Positions 26,128 through 34,392 of a stretch of DNA of 64,000 nt are shown here, one piece after another. The stretch lies in NCBI RefSeq assembly GCF_008298015.1, contig NZ_VTPX01000002.1:310001-374000 (forward strand). The letters run 5' to 3'. Position 1 is the first letter of the stretch, and each line of letters begins with the position of its first letter. This stretch comes from Salinicola corii (lineage in GTDB: Bacteria > Pseudomonadota > Gammaproteobacteria > Pseudomonadales > Halomonadaceae). The notes below the pieces were generated by a model that was not told where the DNA came from, did no database searches, and saw nothing but the letters and a program-made list of their open reading frames with translations. A program made the position numbers and the translations under genes.

Positions 26128-27279
26128 GTGAATTTCGATTTTGCCACGCGTATCGATCGCCGCCAGCACCCCTCCACGAAATGGCAGCAGTACGAGGAGG
26201 ACGTGCTGCCACTGTGGGTCGCCGACATGGATTTCCGCTCGCCGCCAGCGGTGCTCGAGGCGCTGGCGCGACGCGTCGACCATGGGGTGTTCGGATACGC
26301 TGGCGTGCCGGAGAGTCTAAAGCAAACGCTGTGCGAGTGGAGCCGGCATCACTACGACTGGGCGATCGACGATGCCTGGCAGCTATGGGTGCCGGGCGTG
26401 GTGCCGGCGCTCAACCTGGCGGCGATGGCGTTCAGCGATCCTGGCCAGGGCGTGCTCACCGCGACGCCGATCTATCCGCCCTTCCTGAGCGTGGCCAGAA
26501 ACACGGGGCGAGAGGCGCAAACCTTCGAGCTGGCCTCACCCTCCACCGCAGGCGGGCCATGGCGGCTCGATCTCGAGGCACTGGAGGCGGCGATTCAGCC
26601 CAACACCCGCGTATTGCTGTGGTGCCATCCGCACAACCCCACCGGCCGGGTATGGACGGTCGAGGAGCTGAAAGGGCTGGCTGAACTGGCGGTACGTCAC
26701 GACCTGGTCGTCATCTCCGACGAGCTGCATTGCGACCTGATCCTCGACCCGTCGATAGCGCACCGGCCCCTGGGCCGGCTTTGCCCCGAGCTGTCAGAGC
26801 GACTGATCACGCTGTGGGCGCCCTCCAAAACGTTCAATATCGCTGGGCTGTCCTCCGCGTGCGCGATCATCGCCAACGACGGCCTGCGCCAGCGCTTCAA
26901 GGCCGCGGCTGCCGGTCTGTTGCCGAGCGTCAACGTGCTTGGCCTGAGCGCGTCGCAGGCCGCCTACGGCGAATGCGAGGAGTGGAGGCAGGCGCTGCTG
27001 GGCGAGCTGCGAAGCCATCTTTCACTGGTGGAAGCACACGTTTCGCGGTGGCCGGGCGTGACCATGACGGCTCCGGAAGCGACCTATCTGGCGTGGCTGG
27101 ACCTGCGTCACAGCGCGTTGGCCGATGCGCCTCAGCAGCGGCTGCTCGAGGAGGCTCGCGTCGCTCTCTCCGATGGCGCCGATTTCGGCTGGCCGGGATT
27201 CGTCAGGCTCAACTTCGGTATGCCGAGGAGCTGGCTGGAGGAGGCGCTGATGAGGCTGGACCGGCTGCTGGCGCCGTGA
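26128..27279 (+). CDS. MalY/PatB family PLP-dependent cystathionine beta-lyase
   Basis: A 383-residue fold-type I PLP enzyme. It begins VNFDFATRIDRRQHPSTKW and carries LPLWVADMDFRSPPAV, CHPHNPTGRVWT, VVISDELHCDL and the Schiff-base lysine K234 in WAPSKTFNIAGL. It splits cystathionine or cysteine to a thiol, pyruvate and ammonia; MalY in E. coli also acts as a regulator. The start is GTG 26128. No strong ribosome site is visible (GATGAG about 10 bases before). The frame is open much further upstream, but that part is antisense to the hypothetical gene. Confidence 0.88.
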   Translation: MNFDFATRIDRRQHPSTKWQQYEEDVLPLWVADMDFRSPPAVLEALARRVDHGVFGYAGVPESLKQTLCEWSRHHYDWAIDDAWQLWVPGVVPALNLAAMAFSDPGQGVLTATPIYPPFLSVARNTGREAQTFELASPSTAGGPWRLDLEALEAAIQPNTRVLLWCHPHNPTGRVWTVEELKGLAELAVRHDLVVISDELHCDLILDPSIAHRPLGRLCPELSERLITLWAPSKTFNIAGLSSACAIIANDGLRQRFKAAAAGLLPSVNVLGLSASQAAYGECEEWRQALLGELRSHLSLVEAHVSRWPGVTMTAPEATYLAWLDLRHSALADAPQQRLLEEARVALSDGADFGWPGFVRLNFGMPRSWLEEALMRLDRLLAP

Positions 27280-27282
27280 CCG

Positions 27283-27316
27283 AAAAGCAACGCCCGGCGC
27301 CAGCGCCGGGCGTTGC
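27283..27316 (-). terminator. Rho-independent terminator of cnoX
   Basis: A 14-bp perfect stem (27287-27300 with 27303-27316) is followed on the minus strand by TTTT (27286-27283). It sits between the convergent patB-like and cnoX genes. The innermost pairs must open to form the loop. Confidence 0.8.
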
Positions 27317-27334
27317 CTGCATTGCTGTTGCCAC

Positions 27335-28270
27335 TCAGTAGAGCATGGCGAATAGACGACGGCGGTAGGCGACCGTCAGCGGGTGCTCGGCGCCCAGCGC
27401 GTCGAAAACGCGCAGCAGCGTCTTGCGTGCCGCGTCTTCGCCGTAGGCGCGGTCGCGTTTCATGACGGCCAGCAGCGCCTCCAGGCCCGCTTCGTACTGG
27501 CCGTCGGCGATCTGGCGCATGGCTCGCTGGTACTGCGCCTCGCTATCGTCGCGCTCGCCCAGGGCGTCGATGTCGGCCTGGCTCCAGGCCTCTTCGCCAA
27601 ACTCGATGCGTGCACGCACGCCGCGCGCCTTCGCCGCATCGCGATGTTCCGGCGGCAGGTCGTCGAGCTTGCGTTTCGCATCGTCGGCCCGACCCGCTGC
27701 CACCAGCACCCCGGCCAGATCGATCTGGTAGTCGTAATGCTCGGGATACTGCTGTATCAGTTCCTGGTAGATGGCCTGGGCGGTTTCGGTGTCGCCGGAG
27801 GCCAGTGCTGCTTCTGCCATCTCTTCGGGGCTTTGGGACGCCTCCGCGGGCGCTTCCAGATATTTTCCCAGCCATTCGCGGACCTGCTTTTCCGGGAGCG
27901 CGCCCTGGAACTGGTCGTAGAGTTGGCCCTGGGAAATGAGCTTGACGTCCGGTACCGAGCGCACACCCAGCTGCGAGGCGATCTGCGGGAATGCTTCGAT
28001 ATCGAGTCGGGCCAGAACGAACGCCCCGGCGTACTCCTGGGCCAGCTTCTCGAGTACCGGCTTCAGGTTCTTGCAGGGCTCGCACCAGGAGGCCCAGCTC
28101 TGCAGCAGCACCGGATGCTGCATCGAACCCTCCAGCACGACCTGCTGAAAGTTTTCCAGCGTGACGTCGACGATGACGTCATCCGGGGCGACATTGTTGC
28201 CGGCGCCGTTGTGGCTGCTTTCTTCCGGTCCGGTCAGCGGCTGCCCGGTGCGAGGATCGACGATAGCCAT
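27335..28270 (-). CDS. cnoX: Chaperedoxin CnoX (YbbN): thioredoxin domain plus TPR
   Basis: A 311-residue protein. An N-terminal thioredoxin fold covers about residues 32-140, with WASWCEPCK (C63, C66) and cis-Pro region VRSVPDVKLI. A C-terminal TPR region follows (AEAALASGDTETAQAIYQELI, YQRAMRQIADGQYEAGLEALL). CnoX holds unfolded, chlorine-oxidised proteins and passes them to GroEL/ES and DnaK. E. coli CnoX has lost the CXXC pair, whereas this one keeps it, so a thioredoxin-like redox activity is plausible as in alphaproteobacterial CnoX. Confidence 0.9.
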   Translation of the reverse strand: MAIVDPRTGQPLTGPEESSHNGAGNNVAPDDVIVDVTLENFQQVVLEGSMQHPVLLQSWASWCEPCKNLKPVLEKLAQEYAGAFVLARLDIEAFPQIASQLGVRSVPDVKLISQGQLYDQFQGALPEKQVREWLGKYLEAPAEASQSPEEMAEAALASGDTETAQAIYQELIQQYPEHYDYQIDLAGVLVAAGRADDAKRKLDDLPPEHRDAAKARGVRARIEFGEEAWSQADIDALGERDDSEAQYQRAMRQIADGQYEAGLEALLAVMKRDRAYGEDAARKTLLRVFDALGAEHPLTVAYRRRLFAMLY

Positions 28271-28376
28271 GCGAAAAACCCTTGATGTTCGATTCGAGAT
28301 TGGGGACTGTTATGCGGGTTGTCTCGTATCGATTCAACCCCAGCGCTCGACTTAAGCTTCGGAACCCGCCTTCTCG

Positions 28377-29183
28377 ATGTCTCTTCCCAGTCTACTCAAG
28401 CGCATTCTGGTGAGTGCGACGTTGTCGATCGTCCTGGTCGTGGCACTGTTGTCGGGGCCGGCCTATATGCTCGCTTCCCAGCAGGTGCCGCTACATGCCA
28501 ACTGGCATGACGCCGATCGTTCGTCCAGTGGATTGGCTCCCGATCCGGGCGAGGTTAACGAGGCCGTGGTTCAGGTCTATGCGGCGCGCGCCTTCGAATG
28601 GCGGGGCGCCTTCGGCGTGCATACCTGGCTCGCAACCAAGGCCGAAGGTGCCGAACGGTACCGCGTCTATCAGGTGCTGAGCTGGCGCCGGCCCACGGTG
28701 GAATCCGAATATGCGCCGCCGGATCGTCGGTGGTACGGCAATCCGCCGACGCTGCTCGCCGAGCTCCGGGGCGATAGGGCGGCGCGAGCGATCGACCGCA
28801 TCGAGGAGGTCGTGCCCGACTATCCGGAAGCCGATCGCTATCGGATCTGGCCGGGCCCCAACAGCAATACGTTCATCGCTTGGGTCGTGCGACAAGTGCC
28901 GGAACTCTCCGTGGATTTTCCTCCCAATGCCATCGGCAAGGATTATCTCCCGGGCCGGGTCGTGGCGAAGGCACCGACACATACCGGCTATCAGTTCTCG
29001 CTGGGTGGTCTGTTTGGCGTGATGCTGGCCTGGGACGAGGGCTTCGAGCTGAACGTGCTGGGGCTGACGGTCGGGTTCGACTGGCAGTCGCCGGCGCTCA
29101 AGCTGCCCGGTGTCGGTCGGGTCGGCATGGCCCAGCCGACGGGGAGCTCGGGAGAGAAAAGCGTCGATCAGGACGTCCCGTGA
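28377..29183 (+). CDS. DUF3750 domain membrane-anchored protein
   Basis: A 268-residue protein with an N-terminal hydrophobic helix (about residues 12-33), probably an uncleaved anchor. A periplasmic DUF3750 domain follows: VQVYAARAFEWRGAFGVHTW, YRVYQVLSWRR, IWPGPNSNTFIAWVVRQVPEL and LPPN-type DFPPNAIGKDYL. The NSNTF and HTW stretches suggest a hydrolase-like site, but no function is established. It is divergent from cnoX. Confidence 0.82.
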   Translation: MSLPSLLKRILVSATLSIVLVVALLSGPAYMLASQQVPLHANWHDADRSSSGLAPDPGEVNEAVVQVYAARAFEWRGAFGVHTWLATKAEGAERYRVYQVLSWRRPTVESEYAPPDRRWYGNPPTLLAELRGDRAARAIDRIEEVVPDYPEADRYRIWPGPNSNTFIAWVVRQVPELSVDFPPNAIGKDYLPGRVVAKAPTHTGYQFSLGGLFGVMLAWDEGFELNVLGLTVGFDWQSPALKLPGVGRVGMAQPTGSSGEKSVDQDVP

Positions 29184-29266
29184 TCACATGGAGGGGGCGA
29201 TCGGTGAGCGGGCCTGACGGAAGCGTGCTCGGCGTGGTGGGAGGTGTGGGGCAAAGAGCGGAGACC

Positions 29267-29298
29267 AAAAAAAACCGGCGCCTGGGGAAGGCACCGGT
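29267..29298 (-). terminator. Terminator of initiator tRNA gene
   Basis: On the minus strand, ACCGGTGCC (29298-29290) pairs with GGCGCCGGT (29282-29274) with one mismatch, followed by eight T (29274-29267). It lies 10 bases after the tRNA 3' end. Confidence 0.88.
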
Positions 29299-29307
29299 CA
29301 AATAATT

Positions 29308-29384
<77 letters not shown>

Positions 29385-29398
29385 TCAATGTGTGGCGT

Positions 29399-29426
29399 AT
29401 TATACGTATGGATTAGATGATGTCAA
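29399..29426 (-). promoter_or_regulatory. Consensus sigma-70 promoter of tRNA-fMet
   Basis: On the minus strand TTGACA (29426-29421) and TATAAT (29404-29399) are both perfect and 16 bases apart. The -10 box lies about 15 bases before the mature tRNA. The -35 box lies inside the last codons of the DUF349 gene. Confidence 0.85.
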
Positions 29427-32181
29427 TGGCCTCGGCATCACGATGACGACCATTTTGTCCCAGGTGCGCCATCACGCTATCGAAAGCCGGTTCATAGCGC
29501 TCCCAGGTCTCCATTGTTAGCGGGGCCGTCGACATCAGGCGCAACAGGGTCTGCCGGAGCTCTTCAGGGGGTGTCGGTGGCCGGCCCAGTCCATCGTTGA
29601 GCCGCGCGACCTGCACCTCGAGGCGCAGTGGCTCCAGTGCTTCGGGGATGGCGTCTCCCGCCAGCAACGCCAATTGGACCAGGCAGCGTTGCAGGGTCTC
29701 TTCGGCCTGCGCCGGTGATTGTGCCCGGCACTGCTCGGTCTGGGTCTCGATTGCCTGGCGCAGGTCTCCGGCGAGCTGGCTGGTATCGAGCTCGCCCCGG
29801 AGCGACTGACGCATCCAATGGCGGTAGTCCGGCCACTGCTTTGCTTCTTCCACCAGCGCGAGACGATCCAGCGTGATCTCGCGGGCGTGGACGATTCCCT
29901 GCCAGCGCTTTTCCATGCCGTCGCTACGCCGGCTGCGGGGCAGCGGCGCCAGCCGTTGGGCTTCCGCCAGGGCCGCATCGAGCACATGACGCTCTGTGGC
30001 GGAATCCGGCTGCCAGGCGTCCACGCGGTCGATCAGCGCCTGCATATCGTCGAAGCGTTGCTGCTGACGTGTCTGCTGCTCGCCACGGGCGGCGTCGCGG
30101 GCCGTGAAGATGTCGTCGCAATGGCTTCGGAACTGGCGCCACAGCGTCTGCTCGATGCCCTTGGGGGCGCGGCCAAGGTCTCGCCAGCGCTGTTGCAGCG
30201 ACTTGGCCTGCTCGGCGCGTTGATTGGCCGGGGCCGAGTCTTCCGCCAGCCGCCTTGCCTGCTCTACCAAGTCGCGCTTGTGCCCAGCGACATCACCGGC
30301 ACGTTCGTCGATCAGCGACTGCAATTGCCGGCGCAGACGCGCGTAGCGACGGCCGGTCGAGGCCGCCTGGCGTCGCGGCACCGGCCAGTGATGGTCCCAC
30401 TGCTCCTGGGCGGCATCGCGGACCTTGCGCAGTCCGTCCGGATCGGCGTCGGAGGAGGGGTTGGCCAGCAGCGCTTCCAGCTGCTCGCACAGGGACTGCC
30501 GGGCGACGAGGTTATCCTGTTCCCGCGACTCTAGCTCGGCTTCCCAATCTGCCAGTTGCCCATGCAGGGCATCGGATGCGTTGCGGAAGCGCTGAGCCAG
30601 CTCACGAGTCGCTGCGGCATCGCCGAGTTGGCGCCATTCCCGAATCAGTTGCTGATGGTGGCGATGGCGCTCTGCGTCGGAGCGCTCACGCGCCTCGGCC
30701 AACCCTTCTATGGCCGCCAGCAGGGCTTCACGCTTCGGCGCCGCGGCAAAACCCCGCCAGTCTCTCAGCTCGGCGAGCCGAGCGGTCTGCTGTTTGTATA
30801 CCTGATCATGAGTCGGCGACAGCGCCTGGTCGCTCGTTTCCAGGTGCTGGCGTATACGGCGATGCAACTGCGAGGCTGGTCGGTAACGACCCTGATCGAG
30901 TTCTTGCGTCAGCGCCTCGAGTTGAGCCGCAACCTCTTCCTCCGGCCAGCGGTTTTCGGTCTTGGCGGTGTTTTCCATGTTGGCGCCGTGCTGGTCGACC
31001 GCAGCCTGGCGCTGGGCATCGAGTACCAGTTCGGTTGGCGGCAGTTCGCTCGGCCACGCCAGTCGGTCGAGAACCGGCTGTAGCGGTTGTTCGCCCTTCA
31101 GACCCGCGCGAAGGGCGGGCGCTTCGGCCTGAAGTCGCTCCCAGGCCTGCCAGATCGACTGCGCGCGATGATCGAGGGCCAGATAGCGTTGCTGGAAAGA
31201 CTCGCTCACACCGTAGTGGTCCGAGACGTCCTGCCAGCGCTCCTCCTGCAGATGCCACTTGCCTTGCAGGGCTTGCAGCACTTCGGGAGTCAGACGTTCT
31301 GCCTCCAGGGCAATCTTCAACGCCTGGTCCAGGGCGTCGAGAATGCCCTCGCGGGTTGCTTGCGCCTCGGATTTCTCACGCTTGACGCGTTCGATCTCGT
31401 GATGTCGATGCTCGTGCTCGGCGATTCGCTGGCGGCAGCGCGTCACGGCGGCATCGAACCGCGCATGCTGCATGTCGTCGGCGTTGCCCGTCAGCGCCTC
31501 CCAGTTCTTGACCCAGTGCTTCAGGCGCGCCTCGAACATAGGCTCCCAGGGCCGGTGAGCCTGGGTTTCCAGCGTCTCCAGCAGTTTTTCGCGCTCGGCC
31601 TCTTCCCGGGTCTGCTGCTCGGCATCGGCGCGCAGACTCGCCAGGCGCTCGCGGGCGAGACGCGCGACCTGCTTGTCTCTGCGAGCCCGCTTGATAAGCA
31701 GCGCCAGGCCCTCGGAAGAGGTGACGCGTTCCGCCGCGGCGTGACGCACGGCAGTGATGCCGTTTTCACAGGCGTGGTGGATCAGGCGGCTCTCGTCATC
31801 GATATGGGTCAGGGCGGACAAGCGCAAGGCCTGGTTGTCACCATGGCTGATCAACGCATCGATCAGTGCCAGATCCTGGAGTTGTTCGACCGTCGCCAGA
31901 CGTGTGTTGAGATCCGGGCTGGGCGAGACCCGCCCGCCGAGAAGATCGACGAGGCGCTGGAAAGACTCTTCGCTGGGCGACTGGCCGTGCCATTGGAACA
32001 GCGGGTCGAGATCCTGCACCCGTGCCAATGCCGCCTGGCGAACGCTGGCCGACTCGTCCAGAGCGAGCCGACGGAGCGTATCGAGTTCATCCGGGCTCAG
32101 CTGTGACGCGGCTTGTGCTCGGACGGCGGGATCCTTGTGTCGCCAACGGGGAGAGAACAGACGTTGAAAAAGTCCTGGCAT
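29413..32181 (-). CDS. Large DUF349 coiled-coil protein with HEAT-like N-terminus
   Basis: A 922-residue protein, probably cytosolic. The first 200 residues contain HEAT-like helical repeats (DPAVRAQAASQLSPDELDTL, SASVRQAALARVQDLDPLF). The remainder is highly charged coiled coil with several DUF349 units of the type LQQRWRDLGRAPKGIEQTLW and WRQLGDAAATRELAQRF. Proteins of this kind are widespread in gammaproteobacteria and have no settled function. ATG 32181 (MPGLFQRLF) is chosen over an upstream in-frame ATG because homologues commonly begin at this motif. The ribosome site is distant and weak. Confidence 0.85.
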   Translation of the reverse strand: MPGLFQRLFSPRWRHKDPAVRAQAASQLSPDELDTLRRLALDESASVRQAALARVQDLDPLFQWHGQSPSEESFQRLVDLLGGRVSPSPDLNTRLATVEQLQDLALIDALISHGDNQALRLSALTHIDDESRLIHHACENGITAVRHAAAERVTSSEGLALLIKRARRDKQVARLARERLASLRADAEQQTREEAEREKLLETLETQAHRPWEPMFEARLKHWVKNWEALTGNADDMQHARFDAAVTRCRQRIAEHEHRHHEIERVKREKSEAQATREGILDALDQALKIALEAERLTPEVLQALQGKWHLQEERWQDVSDHYGVSESFQQRYLALDHRAQSIWQAWERLQAEAPALRAGLKGEQPLQPVLDRLAWPSELPPTELVLDAQRQAAVDQHGANMENTAKTENRWPEEEVAAQLEALTQELDQGRYRPASQLHRRIRQHLETSDQALSPTHDQVYKQQTARLAELRDWRGFAAAPKREALLAAIEGLAEARERSDAERHRHHQQLIREWRQLGDAAATRELAQRFRNASDALHGQLADWEAELESREQDNLVARQSLCEQLEALLANPSSDADPDGLRKVRDAAQEQWDHHWPVPRRQAASTGRRYARLRRQLQSLIDERAGDVAGHKRDLVEQARRLAEDSAPANQRAEQAKSLQQRWRDLGRAPKGIEQTLWRQFRSHCDDIFTARDAARGEQQTRQQQRFDDMQALIDRVDAWQPDSATERHVLDAALAEAQRLAPLPRSRRSDGMEKRWQGIVHAREITLDRLALVEEAKQWPDYRHWMRQSLRGELDTSQLAGDLRQAIETQTEQCRAQSPAQAEETLQRCLVQLALLAGDAIPEALEPLRLEVQVARLNDGLGRPPTPPEELRQTLLRLMSTAPLTMETWERYEPAFDSVMAHLGQNGRHRDAEAIDII

Positions 32182-32426
32182 GGCCGGTGTGGCATCCTGA
32201 AAAACGACGGGCTGGCAGAGGTCGGCCTCGCAATTTCGCGGCGCCGACGGCAACTATCTATCTAACCATTTGACGGCCGGCGGTAAAAGCCCGATTCGCC
32301 GGTGGCGTCGGTTAGCGGAGACACCTGACAAAAGGTATGAGGAACCTTATGATCGGTTGCAGCGACATCCGCCCTCGCTTAGCTTAGGGCCTGTAAACGC
32401 CATTTCCCCCGCTGCGGAGTTCGGTC

Positions 32427-33167
32427 ATGAGTCTCAACAGGGATCGGGCAGATACTGCCTTTACATTCAAGGGTGGCATGCTGCCGATGACAGTCATGGA
32501 ATTGGCCAGTGGCGATCCGGAGCGCATCCGTGCGCAGTTGGCCGGCAAGATCAATCAGGCGCCAGCCTTTTTTCAGCATACGCCGGTGGTGTTGAGTGTC
32601 GAGCAGCTCGATGAGCCCCATCTTGCTCTCGAGCGCATCTGCGCCGTGTGTCGCGCACACAAGCTGCTGCCGGTAGCGGTACGTGGCGGCACGGACCCGG
32701 TCAAGCAGTCGGCGTGGGCGCTGGGGCTGGGTTGGTTTCCGCCGCAGGAGAGCCGTCCACGAGCTGTCGAGACCAAACCGGTCGAAGCAGCGGCCGAAGC
32801 GGAATTGCCGGTGCCGCCCCCGGAAACGGCCGTGCAGGCGGGAGGGCGCATCCATCGCGGCACGGTGCGTTCCGGCCAGCAGATTTCTGCTTCGGAAGGT
32901 GACCTGGTCGTGATCGGGGCCGTCAATCCCGGCGCCGAGGTGCTGGCGGCGGGGAGCGTGCATGTCTACGGGTCGTTGCGGGGACGGGCGCTGGCTGGTA
33001 TCCATGGTGATCGCGAAGCCGGTATCTTCTGCCACGATTTGCATGCCGAACTGCTCTCCGTGGCAGGAACCTACAAGCGCCTCGAGGATATCGACCCCAA
33101 GATGCTGGGATGTTCGGTGCAGGTGCAGCTCAAGGAAGACCAGTTAAGGATCTCGGCGCTGACCTGA
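32427..33167 (+). CDS. minC: Septum site-determining protein MinC
   Basis: A 246-residue FtsZ inhibitor. The N-terminal domain (TAFTFKGGMLPMTVMEL) antagonises FtsZ polymers. A Pro/Glu-rich linker (about residues 115-135) joins it to the right-handed beta-helix domain (GRIHRGTVRSGQQISASEGDL-like, GSVHVYGSLRGRALAGI, GIFCHDLHAELLSVAGTY), which dimerises and binds MinD. It is the first gene of minCDE, which places the division septum at mid-cell. GGAG precedes the ATG. Confidence 0.96.
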   Translation: MSLNRDRADTAFTFKGGMLPMTVMELASGDPERIRAQLAGKINQAPAFFQHTPVVLSVEQLDEPHLALERICAVCRAHKLLPVAVRGGTDPVKQSAWALGLGWFPPQESRPRAVETKPVEAAAEAELPVPPPETAVQAGGRIHRGTVRSGQQISASEGDLVVIGAVNPGAEVLAAGSVHVYGSLRGRALAGIHGDREAGIFCHDLHAELLSVAGTYKRLEDIDPKMLGCSVQVQLKEDQLRISALT

Positions 33168-33213
33168 ATGGCGCGGGAACGATCAATAGTTATCGGGTAA
33201 CAGGAAGCTCATC

Positions 33214-34035
33214 TTGGCCAAGATCATCGTTGTAACATCCGGTAAAGGTGGCGTCGGTAAAACGACCAGCGCGGCGGCTATTGCCACAGGGCTGGCACTG
33301 CGCGGCAACAAGACCGTGGTCATCGACTTCGACGTGGGTCTGCGAAACCTGGATCTGATCATGGGCTGCGAGCGCCGCGTCGTCTATGACCTGGTCAATG
33401 TCATCCAGGGCGAGGCCGGTCTCAAGCAGGCCATGATTCGCGACAAGCGCTCCGAGAACCTGCATATCCTTCCCGCTTCCCAGACGCGGGACAAGGATGC
33501 GCTGACGCTGGAAGGCGTCGAGAAGGTGTTGATGGATCTCTCCGAAGAGTTCGATTACATCATCTGCGACTCGCCCGCCGGCATCGAACGGGGCGCTCAG
33601 CTGGCGCTCTATTTTGCCGACGAGGCGGTGGTGGTGACCAATCCGGAGGTTTCCTCGGTACGTGACTCCGACCGTATCCTCGGACTGCTCTCTTCCAAGT
33701 CGCGTCGCGCCGAGCAGAACCGCGATCCGATCAAGGAGCACCTGCTGGTTACTCGCTACAACCCCAACCGGGTCGACGATGGCGACATGCTCAACCTGGA
33801 GGATATCCGCGAGATTCTGGCGATCGATCTGGTCGGTCTGATTCCGGAGTCGGAGGCGGTGCTGCGTGCTTCCAACCAGGGGGTGCCGGTCATCCACGAC
33901 GACAAGAGCGATGCCGGTCAGGCCTACGCCGATACCGTATCGCGCCTGATGGGTGAAGACGTGCCGCTTCGTTTCCAGTCGGTGCAGAAGCGCGGGCTGA
34001 TCGCACGCATGTTCGGAGGAGGAGGCCGCCGGTGA
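33214..34035 (+). CDS. minD: Septum site-determining ATPase MinD
   Basis: A 273-residue deviant Walker A ATPase, GKGGVGKTT (residues 10-18), with the signature lysine K11. VIDFDVGLRNLDLIMGCE and the C-terminal amphipathic membrane helix (LIARMFGGGG) are present. ATP-bound MinD sits on the membrane and recruits MinC. The start codon is TTG at 33214, with AGGAAG six bases before it. Its TGA overlaps the GTG of minE. Confidence 0.96.
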   Translation: MAKIIVVTSGKGGVGKTTSAAAIATGLALRGNKTVVIDFDVGLRNLDLIMGCERRVVYDLVNVIQGEAGLKQAMIRDKRSENLHILPASQTRDKDALTLEGVEKVLMDLSEEFDYIICDSPAGIERGAQLALYFADEAVVVTNPEVSSVRDSDRILGLLSSKSRRAEQNRDPIKEHLLVTRYNPNRVDDGDMLNLEDIREILAIDLVGLIPESEAVLRASNQGVPVIHDDKSDAGQAYADTVSRLMGEDVPLRFQSVQKRGLIARMFGGGGRR

Positions 34036-34301
34036 GGCTACTCGATTTTCTCAAGGGCGAACGCAAGAAATCCGCATCCGTCGCCAAGGAACGGCTGCAG
34101 ATCATCGTTGCGCACCAGCGTGGGCATCGGGGGCAGCCCGATTACATGCCGATGCTCGAGCAGGAGTTGCTCGAAGTCATTCGGCGCTACGTCAAGGTTG
34201 ACCAGGACGCCATCAATATCAGTCTCGACAGCGATAATGACTGCTCGGTGCTCGAACTTAACGTCACGCTGCCCAACGAGGGCGAGACCGTTAAAGGCTA
34301 G
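34032..34301 (+). CDS. minE: Cell division topological specificity factor MinE
   Basis: An 89-residue protein. The N-terminal anti-MinCD and membrane-targeting segment is LLDFLKGERKKSASVAKERLQIIVAHQR, described here by its LQIIVAHQR core. The dimerisation domain is LEQELLEVIRRYV with LELNVTLP at the end. It stimulates MinD ATPase and drives pole-to-pole oscillation. The GTG start overlaps the minD stop by four bases, so translation is coupled. Confidence 0.96.
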   Translation: MRLLDFLKGERKKSASVAKERLQIIVAHQRGHRGQPDYMPMLEQELLEVIRRYVKVDQDAINISLDSDNDCSVLELNVTLPNEGETVKG

Positions 34302-34392
34302 GTCTGTCGGTGTGTTGAATGCCCAGGGTGGGGTGCATGAGTCGCATCGCCGGCTGTGCTAGGCTTGGCCTTTTGCGAAGCCGGAGAGCGGA

